The notes under the pieces are model-generated. The model was not told the DNA's origin. It did no database searches and saw only the letters and a list, made by a program, of their open reading frames with translations. Shown piece by piece: positions 34,243 through 43,073 of a stretch of 46,139 bases of DNA (its first letter is position 1; each line of letters starts with the position of its first letter). The translations under genes and the position numbers were made by a program. Origin of the DNA: Algivirga pacifica (lineage in GTDB: Bacteria; Bacteroidota; Bacteroidia; Cytophagales; Flammeovirgaceae); assembly GCF_039543525.1 (NCBI RefSeq), contig NZ_BAABJX010000056.1, forward strand, positions 1 to 46,139, read 5' to 3'.

Positions 34243-36402
34243 TTATAGAAATTGCATACTATTTTGCGTTAAATTTTCCGGCATAAGGCCATATTCCGAA
34301 TAAGCCTCATTCGGGATAACATAAGGTTCTGTTCCAATCTTTTTTAGTTGTTCCAAACCATAAGTTTTTGCCATCCAATAGGCCATAGGTATTTCCAATA
34401 AGGTTCGGGTTTCATAATCTCCTTCCATGTATTCAATACGATCTGCATCCACAATACAGCTTACCGAATCTATCTCTAGCAACTCTAATAAAACGGCTCT
34501 CTTATTATGCATCAATAGTCCTGTATTCCATTTTCCACTTTCTTTATATTGTGCGTGATTTTCAATACTAAGCATATCCAGTTTAGGATATACAACATCA
34601 ATTTTATGCTGTAGAGAAACTTGCTTTAACACCTGACTATTGGGTAGTACTTCGTAACTCTTTTTTAACACCCCCAAATCATATGGAAGCGCTTGCTTTT
34701 TATCTTCTGGAGGACCTATGACATAAACAGGTTTATAAGTACCGATTGTATTTAAGGAACGCTTTCGATGCACTCTCCCAAATCGCTGAATTAAAGCATC
34801 TAAAGGAGCTACTTCTGTAATCATCACATCAAAACTAATATCGAGGCTAACCTCTACAATTTGAGTAGAAACTACTAAACAAGCTTCTTGAGCTGTATTA
34901 AACCGCTCTATAGAATTCCCCTTTTTATCTACTCCTATAAGTAATTGCTCTTTCTTATTTCTATCTCCCCTTTTGAACCTGCTATGTACAAGCATCTTAT
35001 CTACAGAAGGATATCTATTTTTAACCTCCTTATAAACCTTCTGAGCATTACCCACTCTATTACAGACTATTAAAATTTTCTCCTTCTTTTCAATCGCCTT
35101 ATCAATCTCAGAATAAGCAGTTTCCCAATCTTGTATTTGATGGATAACGTGTCTATCAAACTGTTCTTTGATCCTATCATCAAGACTTACTTCTAACACA
35201 TTACCTCTACCTAATACATTTAATATTTTATCGTAAAGTACTGTAGGTATAGTTGCTGTTCCGATATGAATTCTACAATCCAATGAAACTAATACTTGCA
35301 CTATTTTTAAAACAATCGCCTGAGATACTCCTGTATATGTATGTACTTCATCAAGAATAATATCACACCCCTTCAAATCGAGAAGCATAGCCTCGTACCC
35401 TTTTAAGGCAAAAACAATCCCTGCCATTTGATGAGGTGTAAGTACTTTGATACTAGCTCCTGCCAGACCTTGCAACACCTCTTCCGATTCATTCTTACCA
35501 GTTTTAACGACTTTAGAGCCTGCATGCAACACTCTTATATCTAAATTAGGATTATGGTGTTCCAAGTCGTTCTGTACTCTATAAAACATCGCATTGATAG
35601 AGGCCTGGAAAGGCAAAGTATAGAAAACTCGTCCTTTACACCTTCTAAATAAATAATCCGTTTTTCCAGCACCTGTAGGTGCTATGACTATCGTATGTGG
35701 CTTTGAACAGTTTTCAACCTCTAATAAAGACAAAGGATAAAGCTCACTTCTACGGTCGTAAAATGATAACACAGGTGACTTAAACTTATTTTTAAGTGCT
35801 AAGTATGTACCCTTACCAAGAGCAGATGCAAAATGATCCGCTGCCATCAATAAACCTCTCCATTGTGAATACCCTTTATTTTTCCATTTACGTTCACAAT
35901 AATCAACCACATACTCAAAAGCTTCTTCTGCTTCTTGCTTACTGATTCTTCGTACAGTAATTCCAAAAGATGATAGAATACTCAATGCTTCAACTTGCCA
36001 TCCTTCCCAGCTCCCGAGATGATAATCAATAATTTCTTCATCATATTCATCCATCAAATCCAAAATACCCTTTCTTCCTGAGTCGGATTTTATCGACTTA
36101 TGATGCGCTACACACATCTCTATTAGAACTGGCCAAAATTCTTCTGAAAAAAGAGGTAAAAAGAATAAAGAGGCTAACTCATGCCTAAAAGGTTTTTTAG
36201 GTCTTACACCTTCTAATTGGTGTTGAAAAATAGGGTGAGCCTTTCCTATATCATGTAGAACTGCTCCATATCCAGCTAATGTTTTATCCATACTCCATTC
36301 ATTAGCAAAAACTAATATGGCTTTATAGACATGATCAAGATGATCTAAAAGCAATGTATTTTCAGGGTTACCTTTAGCTTTTAATTTTGGTTTTTCAGTC
36401 AT
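34243..36402 (-). CDS. cas3: CRISPR nuclease-helicase Cas3 with HD domain
   Basis: 719 residues. N-terminal HD nuclease: His21 and His24 region, HD at 50-51 (LHDIGKAHPIFQHQ), HH at 100-101, Asp189. Helicase: Walker A APTGAGKT at 241-248, DEVH at 351-354, GTATIP, and the motif VI QRFGRVHRK. Degrades target DNA recruited by Cascade. The frame overlaps the end of cas5 by 8 bp. Confidence 0.97.
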   Translation of the reverse strand: MTEKPKLKAKGNPENTLLLDHLDHVYKAILVFANEWSMDKTLAGYGAVLHDIGKAHPIFQHQLEGVRPKKPFRHELASLFFLPLFSEEFWPVLIEMCVAHHKSIKSDSGRKGILDLMDEYDEEIIDYHLGSWEGWQVEALSILSSFGITVRRISKQEAEEAFEYVVDYCERKWKNKGYSQWRGLLMAADHFASALGKGTYLALKNKFKSPVLSFYDRRSELYPLSLLEVENCSKPHTIVIAPTGAGKTDYLFRRCKGRVFYTLPFQASINAMFYRVQNDLEHHNPNLDIRVLHAGSKVVKTGKNESEEVLQGLAGASIKVLTPHQMAGIVFALKGYEAMLLDLKGCDIILDEVHTYTGVSQAIVLKIVQVLVSLDCRIHIGTATIPTVLYDKILNVLGRGNVLEVSLDDRIKEQFDRHVIHQIQDWETAYSEIDKAIEKKEKILIVCNRVGNAQKVYKEVKNRYPSVDKMLVHSRFKRGDRNKKEQLLIGVDKKGNSIERFNTAQEACLVVSTQIVEVSLDISFDVMITEVAPLDALIQRFGRVHRKRSLNTIGTYKPVYVIGPPEDKKQALPYDLGVLKKSYEVLPNSQVLKQVSLQHKIDVVYPKLDMLSIENHAQYKESGKWNTGLLMHNKRAVLLELLEIDSVSCIVDADRIEYMEGDYETRTLLEIPMAYWMAKTYGLEQLKKIGTEPYVIPNEAYSEYGLMPENLTQNSMQFL

Positions 36403-36991
36403 AGAATTCTTTAATTGGAGTACCTACTATCCTAAGCCACCCGTACATAGGACTTGCTTCATTAAACCGGTTATACCCCGTTAAAAAAGAGCTCTCATTT
36501 TTTTCAAAAACCAATTCAAAACCACTGTACTCCTCTGATGAATTGAAATCATCTACAGTAGTTCGCATGATCTCTCCTTCCGGATATAAAATATCTTCAT
36601 TTCTAGTTAAACACAGATGTTGAGTAGCTGCCTGCTGGGCATCCTCTTCATTATCAAATACTAAATATAGTACAGGATTGATCAATACTCCTCTCTTCAA
36701 AATAGACGTTGGTCGTTCATATAACTTTCTGTTTTTCGTACCCTTTATATTATATCCTCTAGTTTGCACCTTTTCCTGCTGCTCTCCAATAGCATCATAG
36801 GTTAAACGATAACCAGTAATTTTTTGAATACCATAAGGTTCTTTTAATAGCTCCGGAAACAACTTTCTTTCTATTCCAAAAATCATCGACTCTGTTAAAA
36901 ACTGTTGACTGAATGTCAACTCATCTCTCACTGCTGTCCATGGTTTTATAAAACCAAAAAGCCCTGAATACTTCACTAAATATATCTCCAT
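36395..36991 (-). CDS. cas5: Cascade subunit Cas5
   Basis: 198 residues from the ATG at 36991, five bases after the cas6 stop; the longer frame overlaps cas6. The start MEIYLVKYSGLFGFIKPWTA is the Cas5 first strand and Gly-rich turn, and LTESMIFGI and PTSILKRGVLINPVLYLVFD follow the family pattern of I-B-type Cas5. It caps the crRNA 5' end in Cascade. Confidence 0.88.
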   Translation of the reverse strand: MEIYLVKYSGLFGFIKPWTAVRDELTFSQQFLTESMIFGIERKLFPELLKEPYGIQKITGYRLTYDAIGEQQEKVQTRGYNIKGTKNRKLYERPTSILKRGVLINPVLYLVFDNEEDAQQAATQHLCLTRNEDILYPEGEIMRTTVDDFNSSEEYSGFELVFEKNESSFLTGYNRFNEASPMYGWLRIVGTPIKEFYD

Positions 36992-36996
36992 AATAT

Positions 36997-37662
36997 TTAT
37001 CTGATTGCTCCAAAACCTGTACCTGTAGAGTTCCCAACACCCACATTCCACGCATACGCAATTGCCTCAGGGTTACCCGAAATAATTACAGGACAAATAC
37101 TACATTTATTCTTCACCCCATTGTAAACAACAACAGTAGTATTTGCTCCTTGATATGACCTGTCAAAGGTTATCTGTATTTCATCTGTCAATCCTACACT
37201 TTTTAATTTTCGTTTCATGAGATTAGTCATGATTTCATCAGCTTCAGGATCTTGAAATGTTAAATGATCTACGCCCCTATTTTCTGTTCGTTTTTTCTTC
37301 ACTAAAATCGGACTATCTGCTAGAAAACGAACTTCTTTCTTAAACTCCGGATCTTTCAAAAGCTGAATTTCTTCTACTTCTAATCCAAAAAACATAGAAG
37401 GATCTTCTTGAATACCTCTTATCACTCGCTTAATAAAAGCAGTATCAGGAGAACTTATAAACCAAAATGCTCCTTTGGGGTATGTTAAAAAATCTTTTGA
37501 GAAAGAGACTCCTCCATTCAGCTTAGAAAATGAAAAAGCTCCAAGTTCTCCATGGTAATCCCTTCCCCCAATCCATTTATGAATAGTTCCTTTCAGCTTT
37601 TTCAAGTGATGTCTAGGCACCTGTTTATTACTAGTTGATGATGTTTTTATTTTTACTCTCAT
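36997..37662 (-). CDS. cas6: crRNA endoribonuclease Cas6
   Basis: 221 residues. Two RAMP-like halves; the C-terminal glycine-rich loop GVGNSTGTGFGAIR (about 208-221) is the Cas6 signature. It cuts the repeat to leave the 8-nt ATTGAAAC handle. A catalytic His is probably near the N-terminus (His18, His19 or His28). First gene of the cas operon. Confidence 0.92.
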   Translation of the reverse strand: MRVKIKTSSTSNKQVPRHHLKKLKGTIHKWIGGRDYHGELGAFSFSKLNGGVSFSKDFLTYPKGAFWFISSPDTAFIKRVIRGIQEDPSMFFGLEVEEIQLLKDPEFKKEVRFLADSPILVKKKRTENRGVDHLTFQDPEADEIMTNLMKRKLKSVGLTDEIQITFDRSYQGANTTVVVYNGVKNKCSICPVIISGNPEAIAYAWNVGVGNSTGTGFGAIR

Positions 37663-37954
37663 AGTTTATATGGTTCAACAGTTCACAATAACTAGTTCTT
37701 CACTCCCTCAATATATTTTCGTAGATCGTAAAATAATTACGTACTTCTCAAAATCATTGAATATTAACAACGTGATCTATTCTTAAAAATAGAAAAGAAT
37801 TGTGCAGTCTATCTACACAGACTTTTATCATGAATGAAATAATTTATGGTTCTTGTTATTGAAATATTCTATTCCAATGAAAAAATTATCTAATGGGTAT
37901 CACTGATTTAACAGAAGTAAAGATAACATTCTTATGCCCAATTTCACTGTGCAC
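37663..37954. other. Region upstream of the cas operon
   Basis: 292 bp without a gene. It must hold the cas operon promoter, but I see only weak matches to TAnnTTTG (TGATTTTG on the minus strand near 37756-37749), without a -33 partner. Confidence 0.4.
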
Positions 37955-38875
37955 TTAAAGAAATATGTCCTCTGAAATCAACTTTTTAAGTTCTTCTTTA
38001 AACTTTGAAGGCTGGATCTCCCCTATGTGTCTTGACAACCCAAGTATAAAGCGCCCCACGGCCTCTACTCCTGCCACAGGCCCCTTAAATTGGTACTCTG
38101 AATCAAAAAGTAACCCTTTCCTTAACTTCTGAACATATTGCTTAGCCTCCTCAAATTCTTCACAAAGCAAGCGATAGGCCGTTTCACTCATATGAAAAGA
38201 AATATTTATTTCCTGACCAGCATCACATGACCATCCAAAAGCATCATGAAACTTGTCCTGATATAAATGTTGTTCACTGCAGGGAATTGTGGTGGGTTCT
38301 AAACTACCGACTCTTGAAAGCTTATAGTTTTTGCATATCCCCGCCTCCACATCCAATGCATAGAGTTGCTGGTTGGCTGTCGTTAGTTTGATGGGCTCCA
38401 AAAGGTAATCCTTGGGCTGGTCAGAGCTATTATGACGATAGTTATACAACTGAATGCGACACTGTTTACGGATAGTATATTGTATATGATCTACGAAAAA
38501 GAAGCTATGGTGTGGCAATAGTGCCGTATCATTGATCAACCATTCCATCCTCTTTCTCAAACGCTCATAACGAATAGGGTCCTCCTGTTTCAACGGTTCA
38601 AGAAACTGCTGCATCAATGCCATATCATCTCTGATGGCTTCTCTTTCTAAAGCTTGCTCACTACGGGAAAGAAAAAATCGCTTCTGACGTCCACTCTCCA
38701 CCTTAGAAATAATCGTAGCAGGCAGGTATATTTCTGCGATCATTTCCCGATCCTCTATAAATTGGTTTCTATGTCGACCATACTTTTCGGTATACTCTGC
38801 TGTAGTAATCCCTTTGGTATTAAGCAAGTGAATCAACTCCACCATACGGTGAATGTATTTTTTATGATTGGCCAT
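37955..38875 (-). CDS. WYL-domain transcriptional regulator
   Basis: 306 residues. An N-terminal helix-turn-helix region (YIHRMVELIHLLNTKGITTAEYTEKYGRHRNQFIEDREMI), a middle helical part, and a WYL-type domain with CRIQLYNYRH, DYLLEPIKLTTANQQLYALDVEAG and YKLSRVGSLEPT. WYL proteins bind nucleic-acid-like ligands and often regulate CRISPR and other defence genes. It is read in the same direction just upstream of cas6, 292 bp away, so it is a candidate regulator of the system; this is inference from position. Confidence 0.85.
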   Translation of the reverse strand: MANHKKYIHRMVELIHLLNTKGITTAEYTEKYGRHRNQFIEDREMIAEIYLPATIISKVESGRQKRFFLSRSEQALEREAIRDDMALMQQFLEPLKQEDPIRYERLRKRMEWLINDTALLPHHSFFFVDHIQYTIRKQCRIQLYNYRHNSSDQPKDYLLEPIKLTTANQQLYALDVEAGICKNYKLSRVGSLEPTTIPCSEQHLYQDKFHDAFGWSCDAGQEINISFHMSETAYRLLCEEFEEAKQYVQKLRKGLLFDSEYQFKGPVAGVEAVGRFILGLSRHIGEIQPSKFKEELKKLISEDIFL

Positions 38876-38937
38876 AACATTAACTTTTTCACCTTATCTG
38901 ACTTTTCTGATTATTATAAGGCTGTTGCATGATATAT

Positions 38938-38982
38938 GTTTATCGCTTATCGTTTCTAAACAATAAGCGATAAGCGATAAAC
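38938..38982. repeat. GTTTATC/GCTTATC inverted repeat
   Basis: GTTTATCGCTTATCG (38938-38952) and CGATAAGCGATAAAC (38968-38982) pair perfectly over 15 bp, 15-nt loop, eight bases from the GH31 stop codon. Made of two heptamers on each side, like the runs at 9076 and 24152. Confidence 0.85.
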
Positions 38983-38989
38983 ACTATAG

Positions 38990-41632
38990 TTATTCAACTA
39001 CACTCGTAGAAGAATACTTCTCCAAAGGCAGCAAAATTTTATCCGTTACCTCTTTTCTTGCATCCCGATGGTTTCTCATATCGTCCAGAATTGCTTGGTA
39101 ATTTTGCTCAAAAAGCTGCAATTGCTCAAGGATACGTTGAGGGTCATAACTGATTTCTACAGGCACTTGCTCTGCTGCAAATACTCTGTCTGAGAGTAAC
39201 GCCCACCAGTTTTCACGTGCAATTTCAATTTTCATCAAGCCGATCACCTCTTGGAGTCTTTTAAAAGCTCCCACTTTACCGTACAACAACTCCTTTTTAT
39301 CCTTATACGTTTCAGAATACGTAATTTGAATCTCAATGGTACTTGACAGCGATTGTGCTGGAATAGAAATACTCGTCATCAACTCATGACCATCATAGTT
39401 CCATTTTTTGGGTGTCTTGTTTTCTGCATACCCATATTCCTCACCATTTACTTTCACCATGGCAGGCGGAAAACTGACAGGCAATTGAATTTCATAACTC
39501 CTAGCTGTTGGCATCCCCTCATAAGTTCCTTTGGTCGGGGCTATGGTAATCATTTTGCTATTTTGATTTTCAGATTGCGCTAGTTGGGTAAAAGCAAAAT
39601 CACCTGACTGATAACCTTCTGTATCTCCCTGATCTTCATACAAATTAAAAGAGCCCCCTTCCCCTGGAAATACCTTTACGATTAAGTGATTGGGGATTTC
39701 TTGTAAATTAGAGATCTTGGGATACATAGGGATAATGGAGCCTGCCTTGATGTAAAGTGGCAACTCCCTGAGCATATAATTCTTATTAATTACTTTTCCC
39801 CCTTCATGCTTTTCTCCTGTCGACCATTGGTACCACTCCCCTTCCGGAAGCCACACTTCCTGCTCTACAATTAAATCCTCTCCGGTTGGCTCATATACTG
39901 GTGAAAAAATCATCTGCTCACCATACATGTATTGATACTTGAATGCATAGGCATTTTCCTCTTTTGCATAATCATAATACATCGGGCGGCAAAGGGACAC
40001 TCCATCATCATAGGCCTTTCTCGCCATCGTATAAGTATATGGTGCCAGCGCATAGCGAAGATGAAGTAACTCCACCATATGTGGCAATTCATTCGGGAAC
40101 ATCCAAAACCTTCTTTCTATAGAAGAAATCTTGGCACTATGCGTTCGCAGTATTGGACTGAATATTCCAAACTGTAACCAACGGGTATACAACTCAGGAT
40201 CCCTATCCAGCTCTCCTGAAGCATGTCCTCCTATATCGTGACTCCAATAGCCATACCCGACATTAGATGCTGTTGCGGTAAAGTACGGTTGGTACTTTAG
40301 CGACTCCCATGAAATCTTATAATCACCAGAAAAACCGATTTGATAACGATGATTCCCTAAACCTCCCCATCGATGAAAAATCAGTGATCGTTTATTAGAT
40401 CGCTCTGACATGGAGGAGAAGAAGGTGTGATTTAGCCACCAAGTGTTACTCAACCCATCGACCACTTTACTATTAGGGAATTGTTGCCAATCCAGCCACC
40501 AAAAATCTATCCCCCACTCCTCATAAGGTTTTAATATGGTCTCAAAGTAAGTATCCGCCCACTTCTTCTCTGCCATACGGTAAGGAATCCACTCCTGCTC
40601 AGAAGTATCAAAGCCATAGCTTTTAGCAAATTCCTCGTATTGAGCTTCCAAGGGTGCAATACCCGATGCAGGATGGAGATTGAGCGCTGTCTTTAGCTTC
40701 TCCTTATTGGTCCACTCGATAAACTTTTTAGGCTCCGGAAATAATGCTTTGTTCCAGGTATACCCCGTCCAACCCAATAATTCTCCAAAGGGATCTTTTT
40801 GTGGATTCTTAATGTTTTTCAGCCCTCCGTGCGTAAGGTGCCAATCCATATCGATGATTAACACATCAATCGGAATATCATAGCGTCTGAAATCAGCGAC
40901 CAACGCCTTAAATTCCCGATCAGAATACGCCCAATATCGAGACCACCAATACCCGAAGGCATACCTTGGCGGCATGGGGATTTTTCCGGCTATGGTTGTA
41001 TACTGTTTGAGTGCTTTTTTATAATCATAGCCATAGGCAAAGAAGTACCAATCCTGTTCAGAAGCATTTTTTGTTTCCGAAACCCAATTTCCTTCCGAAT
41101 TATCAAACAAAAAATTGGGAGAATCATCCAATAAGAACCATCCCTCTTTAGAAATGATACCATCTTCCAAAGGGATAGGGTCTCCATTCCAGGTCTTTCC
41201 TCCATTACAGCCATCCAAGGTACGGGTGGTTCCCAAGAGGTTTCCGCTATTTTCCATGCCAGGAACCCAGTGAACCTCATCTCCATCCTTATGGAAGGAG
41301 ATGCTTAAATTGGTCTCGGAAAATTGTCCGGAACCTTTTTTGTAACGCAGTTCCATAGCTTCTGTCTTGATGACCAGCCATCCCTTCTTTTCTTTGACCT
41401 TAAACTTAGGAAGCGTCGTATTTCTATTGACAACCGTAAAAGAGGCTCTGTCTTCAAATTCACCCTCTTGGTCCCACTCAAGGCGTATCATCTCAGGAGC
41501 CAGTACCGTAAAACGTGCTTCCCCTGAAATAACCACTGCATCAACATTCGCTTTCGGGTTTTGGGCAAAAGCATGCCCCTGTATCAGCAGCGTGATTAAA
41601 AAAAATAGCAGTTTGTTTGTTGGTAATTTCAT
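38990..41632 (-). CDS. Secreted GH31 family alpha-glycosidase
   Basis: 880 residues with a Sec signal peptide (about 1-23, ending HAFAQ). N-terminal beta domain, then the (beta/alpha)8 barrel: IPMPPRYAFGYWWSRYWAYSD, DVLIIDMDWH, the nucleophile Asp381 in FWWLDWQQ, acid/base Asp437 in GFSGDYKISW, and WSHDIGGH. C-terminal beta domains include LPLYIKAGSIIPMYP. About 150 extra residues at the end are helical and family-unassigned. It likely releases alpha-linked sugars in the periplasm or outside; substrate unknown. Four bases after the Gfo/Idh/MocA gene stop, so the two are one operon. Confidence 0.93.
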   Translation of the reverse strand: MKLPTNKLLFFLITLLIQGHAFAQNPKANVDAVVISGEARFTVLAPEMIRLEWDQEGEFEDRASFTVVNRNTTLPKFKVKEKKGWLVIKTEAMELRYKKGSGQFSETNLSISFHKDGDEVHWVPGMENSGNLLGTTRTLDGCNGGKTWNGDPIPLEDGIISKEGWFLLDDSPNFLFDNSEGNWVSETKNASEQDWYFFAYGYDYKKALKQYTTIAGKIPMPPRYAFGYWWSRYWAYSDREFKALVADFRRYDIPIDVLIIDMDWHLTHGGLKNIKNPQKDPFGELLGWTGYTWNKALFPEPKKFIEWTNKEKLKTALNLHPASGIAPLEAQYEEFAKSYGFDTSEQEWIPYRMAEKKWADTYFETILKPYEEWGIDFWWLDWQQFPNSKVVDGLSNTWWLNHTFFSSMSERSNKRSLIFHRWGGLGNHRYQIGFSGDYKISWESLKYQPYFTATASNVGYGYWSHDIGGHASGELDRDPELYTRWLQFGIFSPILRTHSAKISSIERRFWMFPNELPHMVELLHLRYALAPYTYTMARKAYDDGVSLCRPMYYDYAKEENAYAFKYQYMYGEQMIFSPVYEPTGEDLIVEQEVWLPEGEWYQWSTGEKHEGGKVINKNYMLRELPLYIKAGSIIPMYPKISNLQEIPNHLIVKVFPGEGGSFNLYEDQGDTEGYQSGDFAFTQLAQSENQNSKMITIAPTKGTYEGMPTARSYEIQLPVSFPPAMVKVNGEEYGYAENKTPKKWNYDGHELMTSISIPAQSLSSTIEIQITYSETYKDKKELLYGKVGAFKRLQEVIGLMKIEIARENWWALLSDRVFAAEQVPVEISYDPQRILEQLQLFEQNYQAILDDMRNHRDARKEVTDKILLPLEKYSSTSVVE

Positions 41633-41636
41633 CGTA

Positions 41637-42749
41637 TTAATTTTTGAATTGGATCGTTTTATTTAGTTCAGCACTTTTCTTGGCAGCTTCCAAGATTTCT
41701 ACGACCAGCATATTATTTTCCAAGGCATTCAAATCATAGGCATCTAGTTGTATTTCATTATTGACAACCGCAGCCAACAAAGCAAAAGGATCATCGAATG
41801 GAGCCGGACGTTCATCCAGTTTCATCACTTGCTCTTCATAGCCGTCATACCCTTCCGAAATACGCATGCGGAGATCGTGTCTATTGTCTGCATAAACGAC
41901 TCCATTCACCCCATAAATTTCCATATCCTTTCTACCGATAGGCCAGTTCCAAGAACCCTGAATTACCGCTACCATGGAATCATATTGCAATAAAATGATG
42001 GACTCATCATTGACTTTAGGATTATTCTCAGGCTGTAGCTGTTGTGTAATAGCCGTGACACTATTGGGCTTCTTCCCCTCCATAAACCACGTCAATAGAT
42101 TTACTCCATAACATCCAAAATCCACTTCTGCTCCACCCCCATTTTGCTCAGGGTCCGTAAGCCACTCTAAAAACTCTTGATTGACCCCTATTTTTTTAGG
42201 TCCCTTGTGCCCATCATGCACCATGATCTTTCTAATTTCACCAATTGCACGCTGTTCTTTCACCAACTCATAGGCTTTATGCGTGGTTGGATACCAAGTG
42301 GTTTCGTAATTGGTCAGCAAGTGAATATTGTGCTTTTGAGCGAGTTCCTTCATTCTCTTAGCATGTGACATACTCACTGCCAGAGGTTTTTCCACCATCA
42401 CATGAATCCCCCTTGGTGCAGCAGCTTCCACAACTTCCAAGTGCTCATAAATTGTCCCGAATGCCGTGACTGCTTCTGGCTTCACCTCCTCCAACATCTC
42501 TTCCATAGAACTATACACCAACTCCATAGAGAATTTATGTTGCTCAGCATACTTTTGCGCAAGAGCTCTATTGGGCTCTACAATTCCCACAATTTTTATA
42601 TCTCCCCTTGGTTCACTGCCGAATATCCAATGCACATGGGTATGCGTTAGTCCAATTACCCCAACTTTTAATGGTTCCATATTCTTCTGACTATAAGCAT
42701 TAGTAATCAAAAAATTCACTCCGAGTATTAAAAAAAGTAACTTCTTCAT
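41637..42749 (-). CDS. Secreted Gfo/Idh/MocA family oxidoreductase
   Basis: 370 residues. MKKLLFLILGVNFLITNAYSQ is a signal peptide. The Rossmann part starts KVGVIGLTHTHVHWIF, with the usual GxGxxG replaced by GLTHTH; VEKPLAVS carries the conserved Glu-Lys-Pro; NGGGAEVDFGCYGVNLLTWF is the second-domain signature. Export of such enzymes is known in Bacteroidota, where some work on sugars with tightly bound NAD. Same operon as the GH31 gene, so a shared glycan substrate is likely. Confidence 0.9.
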   Translation of the reverse strand: MKKLLFLILGVNFLITNAYSQKNMEPLKVGVIGLTHTHVHWIFGSEPRGDIKIVGIVEPNRALAQKYAEQHKFSMELVYSSMEEMLEEVKPEAVTAFGTIYEHLEVVEAAAPRGIHVMVEKPLAVSMSHAKRMKELAQKHNIHLLTNYETTWYPTTHKAYELVKEQRAIGEIRKIMVHDGHKGPKKIGVNQEFLEWLTDPEQNGGGAEVDFGCYGVNLLTWFMEGKKPNSVTAITQQLQPENNPKVNDESIILLQYDSMVAVIQGSWNWPIGRKDMEIYGVNGVVYADNRHDLRMRISEGYDGYEEQVMKLDERPAPFDDPFALLAAVVNNEIQLDAYDLNALENNMLVVEILEAAKKSAELNKTIQFKN

Positions 42750-43073
42750 TGGTGTTTATCACGGTTAATTGTATATGAATAAAAACTACTGAACTGCTTC
42801 TAGCGTGGATTAATTTTCAATGATCAATTTTCAATTTTTAATTAAAATGAATCATCCAAATAGGCTGCTGAGCTAGCTCTAGAGTGTATTGATCATTGAA
42901 AATTATAATGGAGTTATTGATAAAAAAGCCTACAAATCAAAAAGTCCCAAAGCAACCTCCTACTCGTATTGGGCTACGCAAAAACGCATATCAAGCCGAG
43001 TAGAACATCTGAACTTTGGGACTAGCCTTTTTTAGTTTTCAATGATTAATTTCCAATTTTTAATCACTCCTCA
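42750..43073. repeat. Heptamer runs and a long hairpin between SulP and Gfo genes
   Basis: 42814-42841: TTTTCAA, TGATCAA, TTTTCAA, TTTTTAA. 42943-43023: AGTCCCAAAG pairs with CTTTGGGACT and, inside, CTACTCG (42960-42966) with CGAGTAG (42997-43003), flanked by an A run and a T run, so it can act as a two-way terminator. 43036-43091: eight heptamers in phase from TTTTCAA to TGCTTAC, running into the SulP gene end. No gene is seen in this stretch. Confidence 0.8.

Noticed and set aside
42943..43023. tRNA-like gene in the hairpin between SulP and Gfo genes
   Set aside because: No T-arm GTTC motif, no acceptor stem with CCA and no anticodon arm of the right size.
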